Assembly (NCBI RefSeq): GCF_002744735.1
Contig: NZ_KZ319342.1
Coordinates: forward strand, 62,001-126,000
DNA length: 64,000 bases
Source of the DNA: Marinobacter guineae
GTDB taxonomy: Bacteria > Pseudomonadota > Gammaproteobacteria > Pseudomonadales > Oleiphilaceae
Reading direction: 5' to 3'
The notes under the pieces are model-generated. The model was not told where the DNA came from and did no database searches. It saw only the letters and a list, made by a program, of their open reading frames with translations. The position numbers and the translations under genes are program-made. This document shows, piece after piece, positions 8,820 through 17,797 of the stretch (position 1 is its first letter; the number at the start of each line of letters is the position of its first letter).

Positions 8820-9533
8820 TTATCCGCTCATCATCACTATGACTAATGCCACCGCATAAACCGTCAGTATCAATGCACTCTCAAACCCGATCCGGCCAAT
8901 GCCATAGAGTTGCCGTCGCACCATTCCCATCAGCAGTGTGGCTGTCATCAAAATGCTGATCAGCCCCCAGGTCATCTGTATTGGTGCAATGTCGTGATAG
9001 ATGGAACCACCCGGATAACCAACATCCGCTGAGGCTATCACCAGCATATTAAAGCAGTTGGTGCCGAATATGTTGCTCACAGCGAGAGTGAGTGCGCTCC
9101 TGCGAATGGCTGCAATGGTTGTGACCAGTTCGGGAGAGGATGTGGCAAGTGCAGTAAACAGGCCGCCGATCAGGGTGTCAGAGAGCCCGGTCTCATCACT
9201 GATGACCTTGGCGCCCTCCATCAGTATCCAGCCCGCGATGCCGGTCACTGCAGCCAGGCCGATGAAGCTGAGCCAGGCTTTGGGCAGGTTACCGTGAAGA
9301 TAGTGCCCTGGCTTGTCTGGAACCGTTTGGCGGGTGCGGCGGGGAAACCACATGGGTTTGTTGTCAGTAGTGCGAACCAGGTGCAGCCCGAACAGCGCCT
9401 CACCCAGCCCTGTTCGATCAGCCAGTTCATCTGCCACGCGGGCCAGCCGGCTGCCGGCAGTAACAATCACGACGGTAGCGATGCTAAAAGCAATAATGCT
9501 GATAGTCAGGGATGGAAACACACAGGCCCTCAC
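8820..9533 (-). CDS. Na+/Ca2+ exchanger-like protein with apparent internal deletion
   Basis: 237 residues against about 330 or more for intact CaCA-family exchangers. The N-terminal helix (VVIVTAGSRLARVADELADR, about 21-40) and GLGEALFG are normal, but the first alpha repeat and several membrane segments that should follow are absent. The sequence jumps directly to LHLVRTTDNKPMWFPRRTR, normally a loop after the first half. The second half is complete, with the alpha-2 repeat GLFTALATSSPELVTTIAA and NIFGTNCFN. Both alpha repeats form the ion site, so transport activity is doubtful. The join is in frame. Start GTG is uncertain. Family is certain; the deletion is judged from knowledge of the family's layout. 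Confidence 0.75.
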   Translation of the reverse strand: MRACVFPSLTISIIAFSIATVVIVTAGSRLARVADELADRTGLGEALFGLHLVRTTDNKPMWFPRRTRQTVPDKPGHYLHGNLPKAWLSFIGLAAVTGIAGWILMEGAKVISDETGLSDTLIGGLFTALATSSPELVTTIAAIRRSALTLAVSNIFGTNCFNMLVIASADVGYPGGSIYHDIAPIQMTWGLISILMTATLLMGMVRRQLYGIGRIGFESALILTVYAVALVIVMMSG

Positions 9534-9626
9534 GCTGCTGCTGTTACTTTCCTCACTGTAGTTCTTCTGGGCTAAGTGTCACTACCTTAAACCATGCCGC
9601 CGTAATCCATACTCGCCCGGTATCTC

Positions 9627-10913
9627 TTATCGCCACCACTTCAGAATCATCGGCTTGACAGTCATGCCATGGATGATGATCGAGAGCACAATAACAACCA
9701 GCGTAATGTGGATGAACTCGACGGAGAGCTCTTCCGGCAGGCCAACGACGATTGCGAACATCAGATAATAGATCGAGCCGATGCCGCGCACGCCGAACCA
9801 GCCGACGAGCATCTGCAGCCTTAGCGGTGCTCCGGAACCAAGCAGGCCGAGAAAAACGCTGACAGGGCGAACGATGACAAACAGGAACAGTGCCATGCCG
9901 ACGGCTCTGAAGCTCCAGGAGTCGATAAACAGCATTCCACCCAGCAACAGAACAAGCACCAGCTCTGAAAGCCGCTCCAGGGGTTCCTTGAACAGAAGGG
10001 AACCCTGGGAGATCTGGGGGCTCAGCTCTGGCTGCGGCCTTCCTGAGGGGTCCGGAAAGACCGATAACGGGTCAGCGTTATCGCCATGGGCGTTTTCACC
10101 CGCCAGTCTGAGTTCCGATTGCCGGAGGGAAATGGCCGCCACAAAAACCGCCAGAAAGCCCCAGGCATCGAGCACCAGGCAGATGCCGTAAACCACGCCT
10201 ATCAAGCCCAGCCCGAGGAAGTCGTCCAGCATTGGACGGTCACTGTCCATGAGGCGCTGCTTTTGAACAATCCGCGCCAGTACATGCCCCATCACCAGCC
10301 CGACAACCAGGGCAGATAGCGTTGCCCACACAACGTCCTTCAGAACCCAGGTGCCCAGCAGCTCAAAACTCGCAGGGGCGCTAATCAGGGCCATCCCCAG
10401 CATGACAAACGGAAAGGCACTGCCATCATTCATGCCGGCTTCACTGGTCAGGGTGAATCGTAAAGGATCTGTATCGCCGACGTGTCGAACCTGAACCTCC
10501 GTTGCCAGCACCGGATCGGTAGGTGCCAGAATGGCGCCCAGCAGAATGGCTGCGCCAAGAGGCAATGCCAGCACGTAATAAGCAAAAACTGCTGTCAGGG
10601 CAACACTGATCGTCATGGAGATAAAAGCAAGTCGGATGGGAACCCGCCATTTCTGCCAACGGAAGGGGACCGGCATTTTCATGCCGGCAATAAACAACGA
10701 CACCAACACCGCAACTTCGGCCAGCACTTCGAGCAAATGCGCCTGTTCCAGCGGGTTGAAATGAAAGGCACCAAACACCGTCGGTCCGAGGGCAACGCCC
10801 ACCGCCAGGTAGAGCAGGGTTGGTGTCAGATGGAAGCGCTGCAGAAGGGATGATCGCAAGCCGATCATGATCAACAGGCTTCCAATCAATACAAACCAGA
10901 TGGCGATGGTCAA
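9627..10913 (-). CDS. cation:proton antiporter (CPA1/NhaP type)
   Basis: 428 residues with about twelve hydrophobic segments. LLGAILAPTDPVLATEVQV and LTSEAGMNDGSAFPFVMLG match the conserved TM5-TM6 motifs of the Na+(K+)/H+ exchanger family (TDPV and the ND pair). A cytoplasmic hydrophilic stretch around residues 275-305 separates the last helices. The likely role is sodium or potassium extrusion for pH and salt homeostasis. The chosen start is TTG, because GGAGAG sits eight bases before it and no upstream ATG is in frame; the first ATG downstream would cut into the first helix. It lies 93 bases upstream of the damaged exchanger on the same strand. Confidence 0.9.
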   Translation of the reverse strand: MTIAIWFVLIGSLLIMIGLRSSLLQRFHLTPTLLYLAVGVALGPTVFGAFHFNPLEQAHLLEVLAEVAVLVSLFIAGMKMPVPFRWQKWRVPIRLAFISMTISVALTAVFAYYVLALPLGAAILLGAILAPTDPVLATEVQVRHVGDTDPLRFTLTSEAGMNDGSAFPFVMLGMALISAPASFELLGTWVLKDVVWATLSALVVGLVMGHVLARIVQKQRLMDSDRPMLDDFLGLGLIGVVYGICLVLDAWGFLAVFVAAISLRQSELRLAGENAHGDNADPLSVFPDPSGRPQPELSPQISQGSLLFKEPLERLSELVLVLLLGGMLFIDSWSFRAVGMALFLFVIVRPVSVFLGLLGSGAPLRLQMLVGWFGVRGIGSIYYLMFAIVVGLPEELSVEFIHITLVVIVLSIIIHGMTVKPMILKWWR

Positions 10914-11362
10914 AAAGGCTCTCCGATGCAGATCCGACAGTAAGGGATTTTGAATGGTGTTTGGTCGGGGCGCCAGAGTGACAGGCGCTCATCAAACCGA
11001 CGGGTTTCAGCTATTTCCACCGGGCTGCGGAGCAATGTGACAGACTTTTGATGCAACAACACGGAGGGACAAATACCTACGGCTCTGGTTTCTGGTGCTT
11101 AACTAACCAGTCCGGCCAGCTGCGATTTTCGGTATCAAATATAACACTGTGATTCCGCTGAATAGCGTGTATAACAATTCTCAGCCGTGAATACACGGTC
11201 TTTCCACAGGCGCAAACCAAGCGCATTCAGATAAACCTCTGTGCCCTCGAACAATAACTCGAACGCGCACAAGGCTTCCGAGAATGAGTACGTGTTGCTC
11301 ACTCCCATCAACCGGTCGCTACACACACCGTGTATGGCTGGTTTCAAATAGCAGGTTTTATT
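10914..11362. other. 449-base intergenic region
   Basis: Separates the antiporter from the DUF3494 lipoprotein; the genes are divergent, so both promoters should lie here. I see no RNA gene or strong repeat. A 70-codon minus-strand frame (about 11135-11347) has no recognisable features and is not called. Confidence 0.5.
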
Positions 11363-12841
11363 ATGGGTATTTTTAATAAATACTCCCGGTCGATCTTGGC
11401 CTTTTCCATTGCCCTCATGTCTGTATCTCTGGTTGCGTGTAACGATAGCAACAGCAGCAGTAGCAGCCTCAGCGATGATACCCCGGATCCGATCGCCTCA
11501 CTGGCGGTAACTTCCAGCGGGCCGGCCGATGACGCCACTGCCGTTGGCACCAACGTTAAGGTTGTTGCGGTTTTTAACAAGGCGATGAAGCCGGAAAGCC
11601 TCAACCAGAACAGCTTCACCCTGCAGGGCGAAGGTGAAACTGCAATTGTTGGTGCTGTCAGCTATAACGCTGACACCCAGACCGCCAAATTGGTACCTAA
11701 TAGTAGCCTGACGGCGAACACCGTTTATACCGCGACTATCAATACCACAGCTGAGGATGAATCCGGCGCCAACTTGCTGAAAAATGCGGCGTGGTTGTTC
11801 ACTACAGCGACGTCGGAGGATACAGAGGTGCCCACCGTCACTTCCAGCAATCCGGGAGATTCAGCAGGAGTTCCAGCAGTAGATGTGGCACTCAACACTA
11901 AAGTGACTGTCACTTTCAGTGAAGCGATTGATCCGGCTACATTGTCGAACAACTCGTTCAAGCTGAGCAAAAATTCGAACATCGCATTGGGTGTACCGGG
12001 CAGTTTGCGCTACGTAAACCCAACTACTGTGGTGTTTAGTCCTGAGACCAAACTGGACGTATCGACAGCCTATACGCTGACCCTTACTTCGGCCCTTACC
12101 GATCTTGCCGGCGAGAGCCTGGCACTTGTGACTATCGGGTTCACGACTGGGTCTGCTGTGTCGGCGAGCCCAGCCAAAGTGGACTTGGGTACCGCTGCAA
12201 ATTACGTGATCCTGGCTAAAACCGGTATTTCCACCACCGGTACCACCAGAATCACAGGCGACATTGCTGTCAGCCCCAAAGCTCGCACTGCGATAACCGG
12301 CTTCAGTGAAACACTGGCTCCTGATGGTACCTTCGCGACTTCGTCCCTGGTGACAGGCAATCTGTTTGCGGCGAACATGACCTCGCCGACACCCACAAAG
12401 TTAACCACCGCAGTCAGCAACATGGAAACGGCCTACACCAATGCGGCTGGCCGCGTTGATCCGGACTTTACCGAGCTTGGTGCCGGCGAAATTGGCGGCC
12501 TGACGCTGGATCCGGGTCTCTACAAGTGGGGTACCGGTGTGCTGGTTACCTCAGATGTCACGCTGAACGGCTCTCCAACCGACGTTTGGATTTTCCAGAT
12601 TGGCCAAAACCTGAAGCTGGAAGATGGCAAGGCGGTTGTACTGACCGGGGGCGCATTGCCTGAGAACGTGTTCTGGCAGGTTGCGGGCGAAGTCACCCTG
12701 CAGGCCGGTACCACCTTCAACGGCATTATTCTCGGCCAGACAGCCATTGTGGTGAAGTCAGGCGCCGTGATTAACGGCCGGGCACTGGCACAAACAGCCG
12801 TGACGCTGATCTCCAATGAAGTAAACAAGCCTGGTCAGTAA
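11363..12841 (+). CDS. lipoprotein with Big_5 Ig-like repeats and C-terminal DUF3494 (ice-binding-like) domain
   Basis: 492 residues from the ATG chosen here. The upstream ATG at 11330 would add 11 residues in front of the signal peptide. The N-terminus is a lipoprotein signal (MGIFNKYSRSILAF... ending VSLVAC with the lipobox cysteine), then a serine-rich linker. Two bacterial Ig-like Big_5 domains follow (NVKVVAVFNKAMKPESLNQN; TKVTVTFSEAIDPATLSNNS). From about residue 280 a DUF3494 beta-helix domain occupies the C-terminus (DLGTAANYVILAKTGISTTG, TLDPGLYKWGTGVLVTSDVT, DVWIFQIGQNLKLEDGKAV, GAVINGRALAQTAVTL). Some DUF3494 proteins bind ice; others are adhesins of unknown ligand. A cell-surface role in cold or ice adhesion is plausible. 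A strong hairpin terminator lies 50 bases after the stop. Confidence 0.87.
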   Translation: MGIFNKYSRSILAFSIALMSVSLVACNDSNSSSSSLSDDTPDPIASLAVTSSGPADDATAVGTNVKVVAVFNKAMKPESLNQNSFTLQGEGETAIVGAVSYNADTQTAKLVPNSSLTANTVYTATINTTAEDESGANLLKNAAWLFTTATSEDTEVPTVTSSNPGDSAGVPAVDVALNTKVTVTFSEAIDPATLSNNSFKLSKNSNIALGVPGSLRYVNPTTVVFSPETKLDVSTAYTLTLTSALTDLAGESLALVTIGFTTGSAVSASPAKVDLGTAANYVILAKTGISTTGTTRITGDIAVSPKARTAITGFSETLAPDGTFATSSLVTGNLFAANMTSPTPTKLTTAVSNMETAYTNAAGRVDPDFTELGAGEIGGLTLDPGLYKWGTGVLVTSDVTLNGSPTDVWIFQIGQNLKLEDGKAVVLTGGALPENVFWQVAGEVTLQAGTTFNGIILGQTAIVVKSGAVINGRALAQTAVTLISNEVNKPGQ

Positions 12842-12891
12842 GCTTCCAGATACTGCAGGAACCGGTCGCTGATCGAAGTCAGAGGCTGGAT

Positions 12892-12922
12892 AAAAAACCG
12901 CGACTCTGATCGCGGTTTTTTT
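12892..12922. terminator. intrinsic terminator, bidirectional form
   Basis: AAAAAACCGCGA and TCGCGGTTTTTT flank a seven-base loop, giving a stem of 12 pairs with a T-run on either strand. It ends the DUF3494 lipoprotein transcript. Confidence 0.88.
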
Positions 12923-13085
12923 ATGTCTGAATGCGGATACATCAGATTATGGCTATGCCTTTCAGGCAGCGGTTAAGTTTCGATTAAGGTTGGCCTGCCA
13001 AACTGTTGGCATCTGGTATAGGGACTGTGGCCTTTCCACAGTCCGGCCCCGATGGTCGCGGGCAACCTGTTTTACCTGAGGTGGT

Positions 13086-14714
13086 ATGAAACGTTTCTGG
13101 CAGAATCTGACCGTCATGAATAAATCGACACTGATTGTTCTGGTATCCATATTCCTGATGGCGTTCGGTAACCGTGCGTTCTTTTCGAACATAACCGAGG
13201 CCTATCCGCTGACTCTGGATAATGCCGCGTTTGTGATTTCCCTGGCCGTGGTTTTTGGCGCTGCCCTGATCGTGATTCTTTCTCTGGTGTGCTATCGCCA
13301 TACCACCAAGCCTGTATTGATCACGATCCTGATGCTGTCCTCCTTTGCCGCCTATTTCATGGACAGCTATAACACTGTGATCGATACCGACATGCTGCGT
13401 AACGTGGCGCAGACCAATGTGTCTGAAGCGTCGGATCTGATGTCAGGCAGGCTGGCGATGTACGTGATCCTGCTGGGCATTCTGCCGTCGTTGTTTGTGT
13501 ACCGCGTCCAACTCACAACGGGAACGGTTCGGCGGGATATTCTGTCAACCGTCAAACTGGCGTCAATCTCTCTGGGTGTTGGCGTGCTGATCGTCGTGGT
13601 CTTCAGTAATTTCTATGCCTCTTTTATCCGCGAGCATAAAATACTGAGGTATTACGCCAATCCGTCCTTTTACCTTGTCTCGACTTTCAAGTTTGCCAGT
13701 AACGCCATTGAAAGCAGCAGCCTGCCGTTCACAATGATCGCCGCCGATGCTCAGGCCGCGCCGGTGAAGCGCCCGCGTGAGCTGATTATTATGGTGGTTG
13801 GCGAGACCACAAGAGCGGACCGGTTTTCACTGAATGGCTATGAGCGTGAGACCAACCCCGAACTTGCGAAGGACAATGTCATCAGTTTCTCTGACTTCTG
13901 GTCCTGCGGAACCTCGACGGCTTCGTCCGTGCCCTGCATGTTTTCCGTGTATGGCCAGTCGGACTTCGATCAGAAAAAAGCCGGATCCACCGAAAACGCA
14001 CTGGATATTCTCGCTCGCACCGGCGTTAACGTGCTGTGGCTGGACAATAATTCCGACTCCAAGGGTGTGGCCGACCGGGTAACCTACCGTGATTTCAAGA
14101 CACCAGAGAACAATCCGGACTGCAATGATGGAGAGTGTCGGGACACCGGAATGCTGGCGGACCTGCAGCAGTACATTGACGCCCATCCGAAAGGAGACAT
14201 TCTGATCGTGCTGCACCAGATGGGCAATCACGGGCCAGCCTATTACAAGCGTTATCCCAAGGCGTTCGAAAAGTACACGCCGGTCTGCCAGACCAACCAG
14301 CTCGAGGACTGCAGCAAGGAAGCCATCAACAATGCCTACGACAACGCGACTCTGTACACCGACTTTTTCCTGTCAAAAGTGATTGATGAGCTCAGGCGTA
14401 ACACGGCTGAGTTTGAAACCGGGATGTTCTACCTGAGTGACCACGGTGAATCATTGGGTGAATTTGACGTGTACCTGCACGGCCTGCCGATGTTTATTGC
14501 GCCGGAGGCCCAGCGCCATGTTCCGGCGATCATGTGGTTCTCCGACAACTTTTCCGGCGTGAACGAGGAAGCCCTGCGCGCCAGCAAGGACCGAACCATG
14601 AGCCAGGACTGGGTATTCCATACGCTGCTGGGGCTGTTTGACGTGCGTGCCGATGTTTACAAGCCGAATCTCGATATCCTCAATGTCCCGGGAGCCGCAA
14701 AACAGGATCTGTAA
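13086..14714 (+). CDS. eptA: phosphoethanolamine transferase (EptA/MCR family)
   Basis: 542 residues. Five N-terminal membrane segments (to about residue 180) are followed by a periplasmic sulfatase-fold domain. MVVGETTRADRFSLNGYERE places the metal ligand at Glu240, and SCGTSTASSVPCMFS places the nucleophile at Thr278 between the disulfide pair Cys274/Cys284, by analogy with MCR-1 Thr285. YLSDHGESLGE and LHGLPMFIAP carry further zinc ligands. The family transfers phosphoethanolamine from phosphatidylethanolamine to lipid A, which lowers surface charge and polymyxin binding. GAGGTGGT precedes the ATG. No two-component system is adjacent. This is a chromosomal-type family member in a non-mobile context; I make no claim of clinical resistance. 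Confidence 0.92.
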   Translation: MKRFWQNLTVMNKSTLIVLVSIFLMAFGNRAFFSNITEAYPLTLDNAAFVISLAVVFGAALIVILSLVCYRHTTKPVLITILMLSSFAAYFMDSYNTVIDTDMLRNVAQTNVSEASDLMSGRLAMYVILLGILPSLFVYRVQLTTGTVRRDILSTVKLASISLGVGVLIVVVFSNFYASFIREHKILRYYANPSFYLVSTFKFASNAIESSSLPFTMIAADAQAAPVKRPRELIIMVVGETTRADRFSLNGYERETNPELAKDNVISFSDFWSCGTSTASSVPCMFSVYGQSDFDQKKAGSTENALDILARTGVNVLWLDNNSDSKGVADRVTYRDFKTPENNPDCNDGECRDTGMLADLQQYIDAHPKGDILIVLHQMGNHGPAYYKRYPKAFEKYTPVCQTNQLEDCSKEAINNAYDNATLYTDFFLSKVIDELRRNTAEFETGMFYLSDHGESLGEFDVYLHGLPMFIAPEAQRHVPAIMWFSDNFSGVNEEALRASKDRTMSQDWVFHTLLGLFDVRADVYKPNLDILNVPGAAKQDL

Positions 14715-14829
14715 ATGGGCAGAATCAAGAACCTCTGAGCGCTTTCTTTCTCCGGTTGTGGTTGAATAGATTTTGATCAGGCATTCAGTCGCGGATCAGC
14801 GCAACTGAACAATGACCGGAGCAACAATC

Positions 14830-15711
14830 ATGACTGAGGATGTGCTTTCCGGACTACTTCGCCGTATTCGCCTGCGCGGAGCCCTGTTTTTCAATGTTGA
14901 ATGTGTCGGAGCCTGGGTTACCGAGGCGCCTGCCTCCGTACTGATTTCCAGTGCCGTAATGCCGGCGTCCGAGCACATGATGGAATACCACGTTGTACTT
15001 GGCGGAACCTGTTGGGCCGGCATAACAGGGGAGCCACAGTTTCAAATGAATGCGGGGGACGTCATCCTCTTTCCCCACGGTGATCCCCACGTGATGTCCA
15101 GTGTCCCCGGGTTGCGTGCAGAGCCAGATCTTCCATTTCTGATGGCGAACCTGAGGAAGCGTGAAGGCTTGCCATTCATGGTTCGCCAGCAAGACGACCG
15201 GCACATTCAACCTGCAATACCTCGCCCCGAACCCTCATCCAATCCGCCGACCGCCACCTTGCTCTGTGGTTTTCTGGGTTGCGATCGCGGCCCGTTCAAC
15301 CCGTTGCTTTCCGCGCTGCCACGGGTCATCCATGCCCGTGCCAGTGAATTATCAGTAGACAGTTGGGCCGGTCAGCTCGGCAGGATCGCAGAAGCCGAGT
15401 CCCGGAACAGTCGACCCGGTGGTGAGGCCGTCCTCGAACGGATGAGCGAAATGATGTTCGTTGATCTGGTCCGGCTTTATCTAAGCTCCATGCCCAAAAA
15501 CCAGACCGGCTGGCTTTCCGCGTTGCGTGATCGGCATGTTGGCCGGGTCCTCACCCTGATGCACAGCCACCCGGCGGAAGCCTGGACGCTGGAAAAGCTC
15601 TCTGGCCATGCCGGCCTTTCGCGATCGGCGCTGCAGGACCGGTTTGCCGAACTGGTCGGCCAGCCACCAGCGATGTGGCGTCGTGAGAGGTCGGTTCAAC
15701 AGGTTCGGTAA
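14830..15711 (+). CDS. AraC-type regulator with cupin domain and shortened DNA-binding domain
   Basis: 293 residues from the ATG preceded by CCGGAGCAACAATC. Residues 1 to about 185 form an AraC-binding cupin domain (MEYHVVLGGTCWAGI; NAGDVILFPHGDPHVMSS). The first AraC helix-turn-helix is present (AWTLEKLSGHAGLSRSALQD), but after FAELVGQPP the protein goes straight to AMWRRERSVQQVR. In the family roughly 50 residues containing the second helix-turn-helix lie between the equivalent positions, and the normal C-terminus reads like PPATWRRE. The simplest reading is an in-frame deletion joining two PPA-like segments. With half the bipartite DNA-binding domain gone, normal regulation is unlikely. 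A SAM methyltransferase gene follows on the same strand. Confidence 0.78.
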   Translation: MTEDVLSGLLRRIRLRGALFFNVECVGAWVTEAPASVLISSAVMPASEHMMEYHVVLGGTCWAGITGEPQFQMNAGDVILFPHGDPHVMSSVPGLRAEPDLPFLMANLRKREGLPFMVRQQDDRHIQPAIPRPEPSSNPPTATLLCGFLGCDRGPFNPLLSALPRVIHARASELSVDSWAGQLGRIAEAESRNSRPGGEAVLERMSEMMFVDLVRLYLSSMPKNQTGWLSALRDRHVGRVLTLMHSHPAEAWTLEKLSGHAGLSRSALQDRFAELVGQPPAMWRRERSVQQVR

Positions 15712-15864
15712 TTCAGTCATTAACACCGGACGAATGATCATTCAGCCAGCAGGCTGATCCCCCCACTATAGAGCTGTCCGCTGCGCGCCCGGTTTCTGTA
15801 AAGGAAGGGTGTACGTACGCCGCTGCGGCATCTTCATACCTCTACTGAATCTGGGAGAAAGATT

Positions 15865-16938
15865 ATGGAAGCGATTCAAACATTCGATGAAAACAAGCTC
15901 AATGCCTTTGTGGGACAGGTTCTTGGTGACCTCGGTGGCGCTTACAGTGCTGCACTGGTCAGGATTGGCGATCAGCTCGGCCTGTATCGGGAACTGCAAA
16001 CTGGTGGGCCTGCAACCTCCACCGAACTTGCCAAGAGAACCGGCTATTCCGAGCGGTACCTGCGCGAATGGCTGGCCCACCATGCAGCCTCGAATTACCT
16101 GGATTACGACCGGTCCACCAAACGTTTCCGGTTGCCCCCGGAACAGGCGATGGTTTTCGCCGACGAGGACAGCCCGGTCTACATGATCGGAGGCTTTGAG
16201 AACGCCTATAGCACCTTTGAGAACGAGCCCAAGGTGAGGGAAGGCTTTCGGACGGGGGAGGGCGTCGCCTGGGGTGACCAGGCCCACTGCATGTTCTGCG
16301 CCGTTGCCAAGTTCTTCCGACCCGGTTACGTGCATAACCTTGTGCAGAGCTGGCTACCGGCCCTGGATGGCGTTGTCGAGAAACTGGAACGCGGAGCCAA
16401 GGTGGCCGATCTTGGCTGTGGCCATGGCCACTCCACGCTGTTGATGGCAGCTGCGTTTCCGAATTCGACATTTATCGGGTACGACTTCCATGGGGGCTCC
16501 ATTGACGCGGCCAACGCCCATCGTGACGAGCAGGGTGTGGATTCCGGCCGAGTGCGCTTTGAGCAGGCGACGGCGGGTGATTTCGAGGAAGGGGATTTTG
16601 ACCTGGTGACCTGTTTTGACGCCCTGCACGATATGGGAGATCCGGTCGGGACCGCCGCTCACGTCGTTGAGCAGCTCAAGCCGGACGGCACCTGGATGGT
16701 GGTTGAGCCTATGGCCGCCGATGAACTGAGCGATAACTTTAACCCGGTCGGTCGGTTGTTCTACGCGGCCTCAACGAGTATTTGCGTACCCACGGCTCTG
16801 GCGCAACAGACCGGCTTCGCTCTCGGTGCCCAGGCTGGAGAGCGCAAACTGACGGAAGTCATCAAAGATGGAGGTTTCAGCTCTGTGCGAAGGGCTTCCG
16901 AAACTCCGTTCAACATCGTTCTCGAAGCTCGACTTTGA
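15865..16938 (+). CDS. class I SAM-dependent methyltransferase with N-terminal winged helix
   Basis: 357 residues. The N-terminal 90 residues resemble the dimerisation/winged-helix part of small-molecule O-methyltransferases (ATSTELAKRTGYSERYLREW). The SAM site is KVADLGCGHGHSTLLMAAAF, followed by FIGYDFHGGSIDAA and a post-motif FDLVTCFDALHDMGDP. The layout is that of the Rv2258c-like group, whose substrates are mostly unknown. GGGAGAAAGATT before the ATG is a good ribosome-binding site. No biosynthetic neighbours hint at a substrate; the adjacent AraC regulator might once have controlled it. Confidence 0.88.
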   Translation: MEAIQTFDENKLNAFVGQVLGDLGGAYSAALVRIGDQLGLYRELQTGGPATSTELAKRTGYSERYLREWLAHHAASNYLDYDRSTKRFRLPPEQAMVFADEDSPVYMIGGFENAYSTFENEPKVREGFRTGEGVAWGDQAHCMFCAVAKFFRPGYVHNLVQSWLPALDGVVEKLERGAKVADLGCGHGHSTLLMAAAFPNSTFIGYDFHGGSIDAANAHRDEQGVDSGRVRFEQATAGDFEEGDFDLVTCFDALHDMGDPVGTAAHVVEQLKPDGTWMVVEPMAADELSDNFNPVGRLFYAASTSICVPTALAQQTGFALGAQAGERKLTEVIKDGGFSSVRRASETPFNIVLEARL

Positions 16939-16954
16939 GATTTGCGATGGGGCC

Positions 16955-16974
16955 CCGGGAGCAAAGGCTCCCGG
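16955..16974. other. GC-rich hairpin after the methyltransferase gene
   Basis: CCGGGAGC and GCTCCCGG with a four-base loop, 17 bases after the stop. There is no T-run on either side, so termination would be weak; it may stabilise the mRNA 3' end. Confidence 0.45.
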
Positions 16975-17048
16975 AGTCCGTTCACCAGCCTCTCTGAGTT
17001 GGAAAACGAATTCCCTGGCATCGTCGATTACAGCCGGCCAATTGACTC

Positions 17049-17537
17049 TTAAAGAGATGCCGGAGCCTTGTGGGCGGGGTGATGCGCGCTAATGTGCCGG
17101 AGAAACTCCATTGTCTCCTTCGATGAAATCTTCTTATCCCCGGCTTTCTTGGAACTTTCGGCACCAGTGAAGGAGACAATGTCTCCCAGGCTCACCATGC
17201 CGCAGAGCTGGTTATACTGATTTACAACGGGAAGGCGCCGCACCTCGTGAGCTTCCATCAACTGGAGCGCTTTCTGAATACTATCGTCCGGCCCGCAGCA
17301 ATAGAGTTCCCGATGGCTGGTAATATCCTCTCCGCGAATTTCCCATAAGGGTTTGTGCTGAATCGCGGCGCCCATGGAGATGTCCCGGTCGGTGATAATG
17401 CCAACTGGATGCTCCTGCTCATCTACCAGCGGAATGGCGCCGCAGTCATTGTTCCACATGAGCATGGCGATCTCCTGCAAGGAGTGTTGCGGGGAACAGC
17501 TGGCCACTTCGGTAACCATGATTTCTTTGACTTTCAT
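17049..17537 (-). CDS. tandem CBS-domain protein
   Basis: 162 residues. Two CBS motifs make up almost the whole protein: MKVKEIMVTEVASCSPQHSL with GAIPLVDEQEHPVGIITDRD, and SIQKALQLMEAHEVRRLPVV with GMVSLGDIVSF. Such stand-alone pairs bind adenine nucleotides or similar ligands as regulatory modules. The start is the ATG after AAGGAGGACATTCAA, an almost perfect Shine-Dalgarno. The 17 upstream codons of the open frame are not needed. The C-terminal tail is short and charged. No partner gene is adjacent, so the target is unknown. Confidence 0.9.
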   Translation of the reverse strand: MKVKEIMVTEVASCSPQHSLQEIAMLMWNNDCGAIPLVDEQEHPVGIITDRDISMGAAIQHKPLWEIRGEDITSHRELYCCGPDDSIQKALQLMEAHEVRRLPVVNQYNQLCGMVSLGDIVSFTGAESSKKAGDKKISSKETMEFLRHISAHHPAHKAPASL

Positions 17538-17797
17538 TTGAATGTCCTCCTTCCTGAGGTTTAGCGTTCCAATGAATGCCGTCAGCAATAGGCCCTTGCG
17601 ACATCGAATCCTGCAAACTTCATTGGGCTACCCATCCTGAAGGGCAGCGCCGGCTTCATCGATGATCCGGCGCATTCTTCAATGTGGGCTCTTGTTGGTT
17701 GATTGTCCAGAATGCACAATCAAAATGATCGCCCCTGGCCGCATCCATCTCCCGGAGGCCTTCGTCCTGGGCCACTGCCATGGTAAATAGGAAAGCT

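Noticed and set aside
11135-11347. 70-codon minus-strand frame upstream of the DUF3494 gene
   Set aside because: No family, no convincing ribosome-binding site, and it would overlap the promoter region of the lipoprotein gene.
13086-14714. Phosphoethanolamine transferase as an acquired mobile colistin-resistance gene
   Set aside because: No insertion sequence, plasmid feature or compositional break flanks it; chromosomal EptA-type genes are common in this group.
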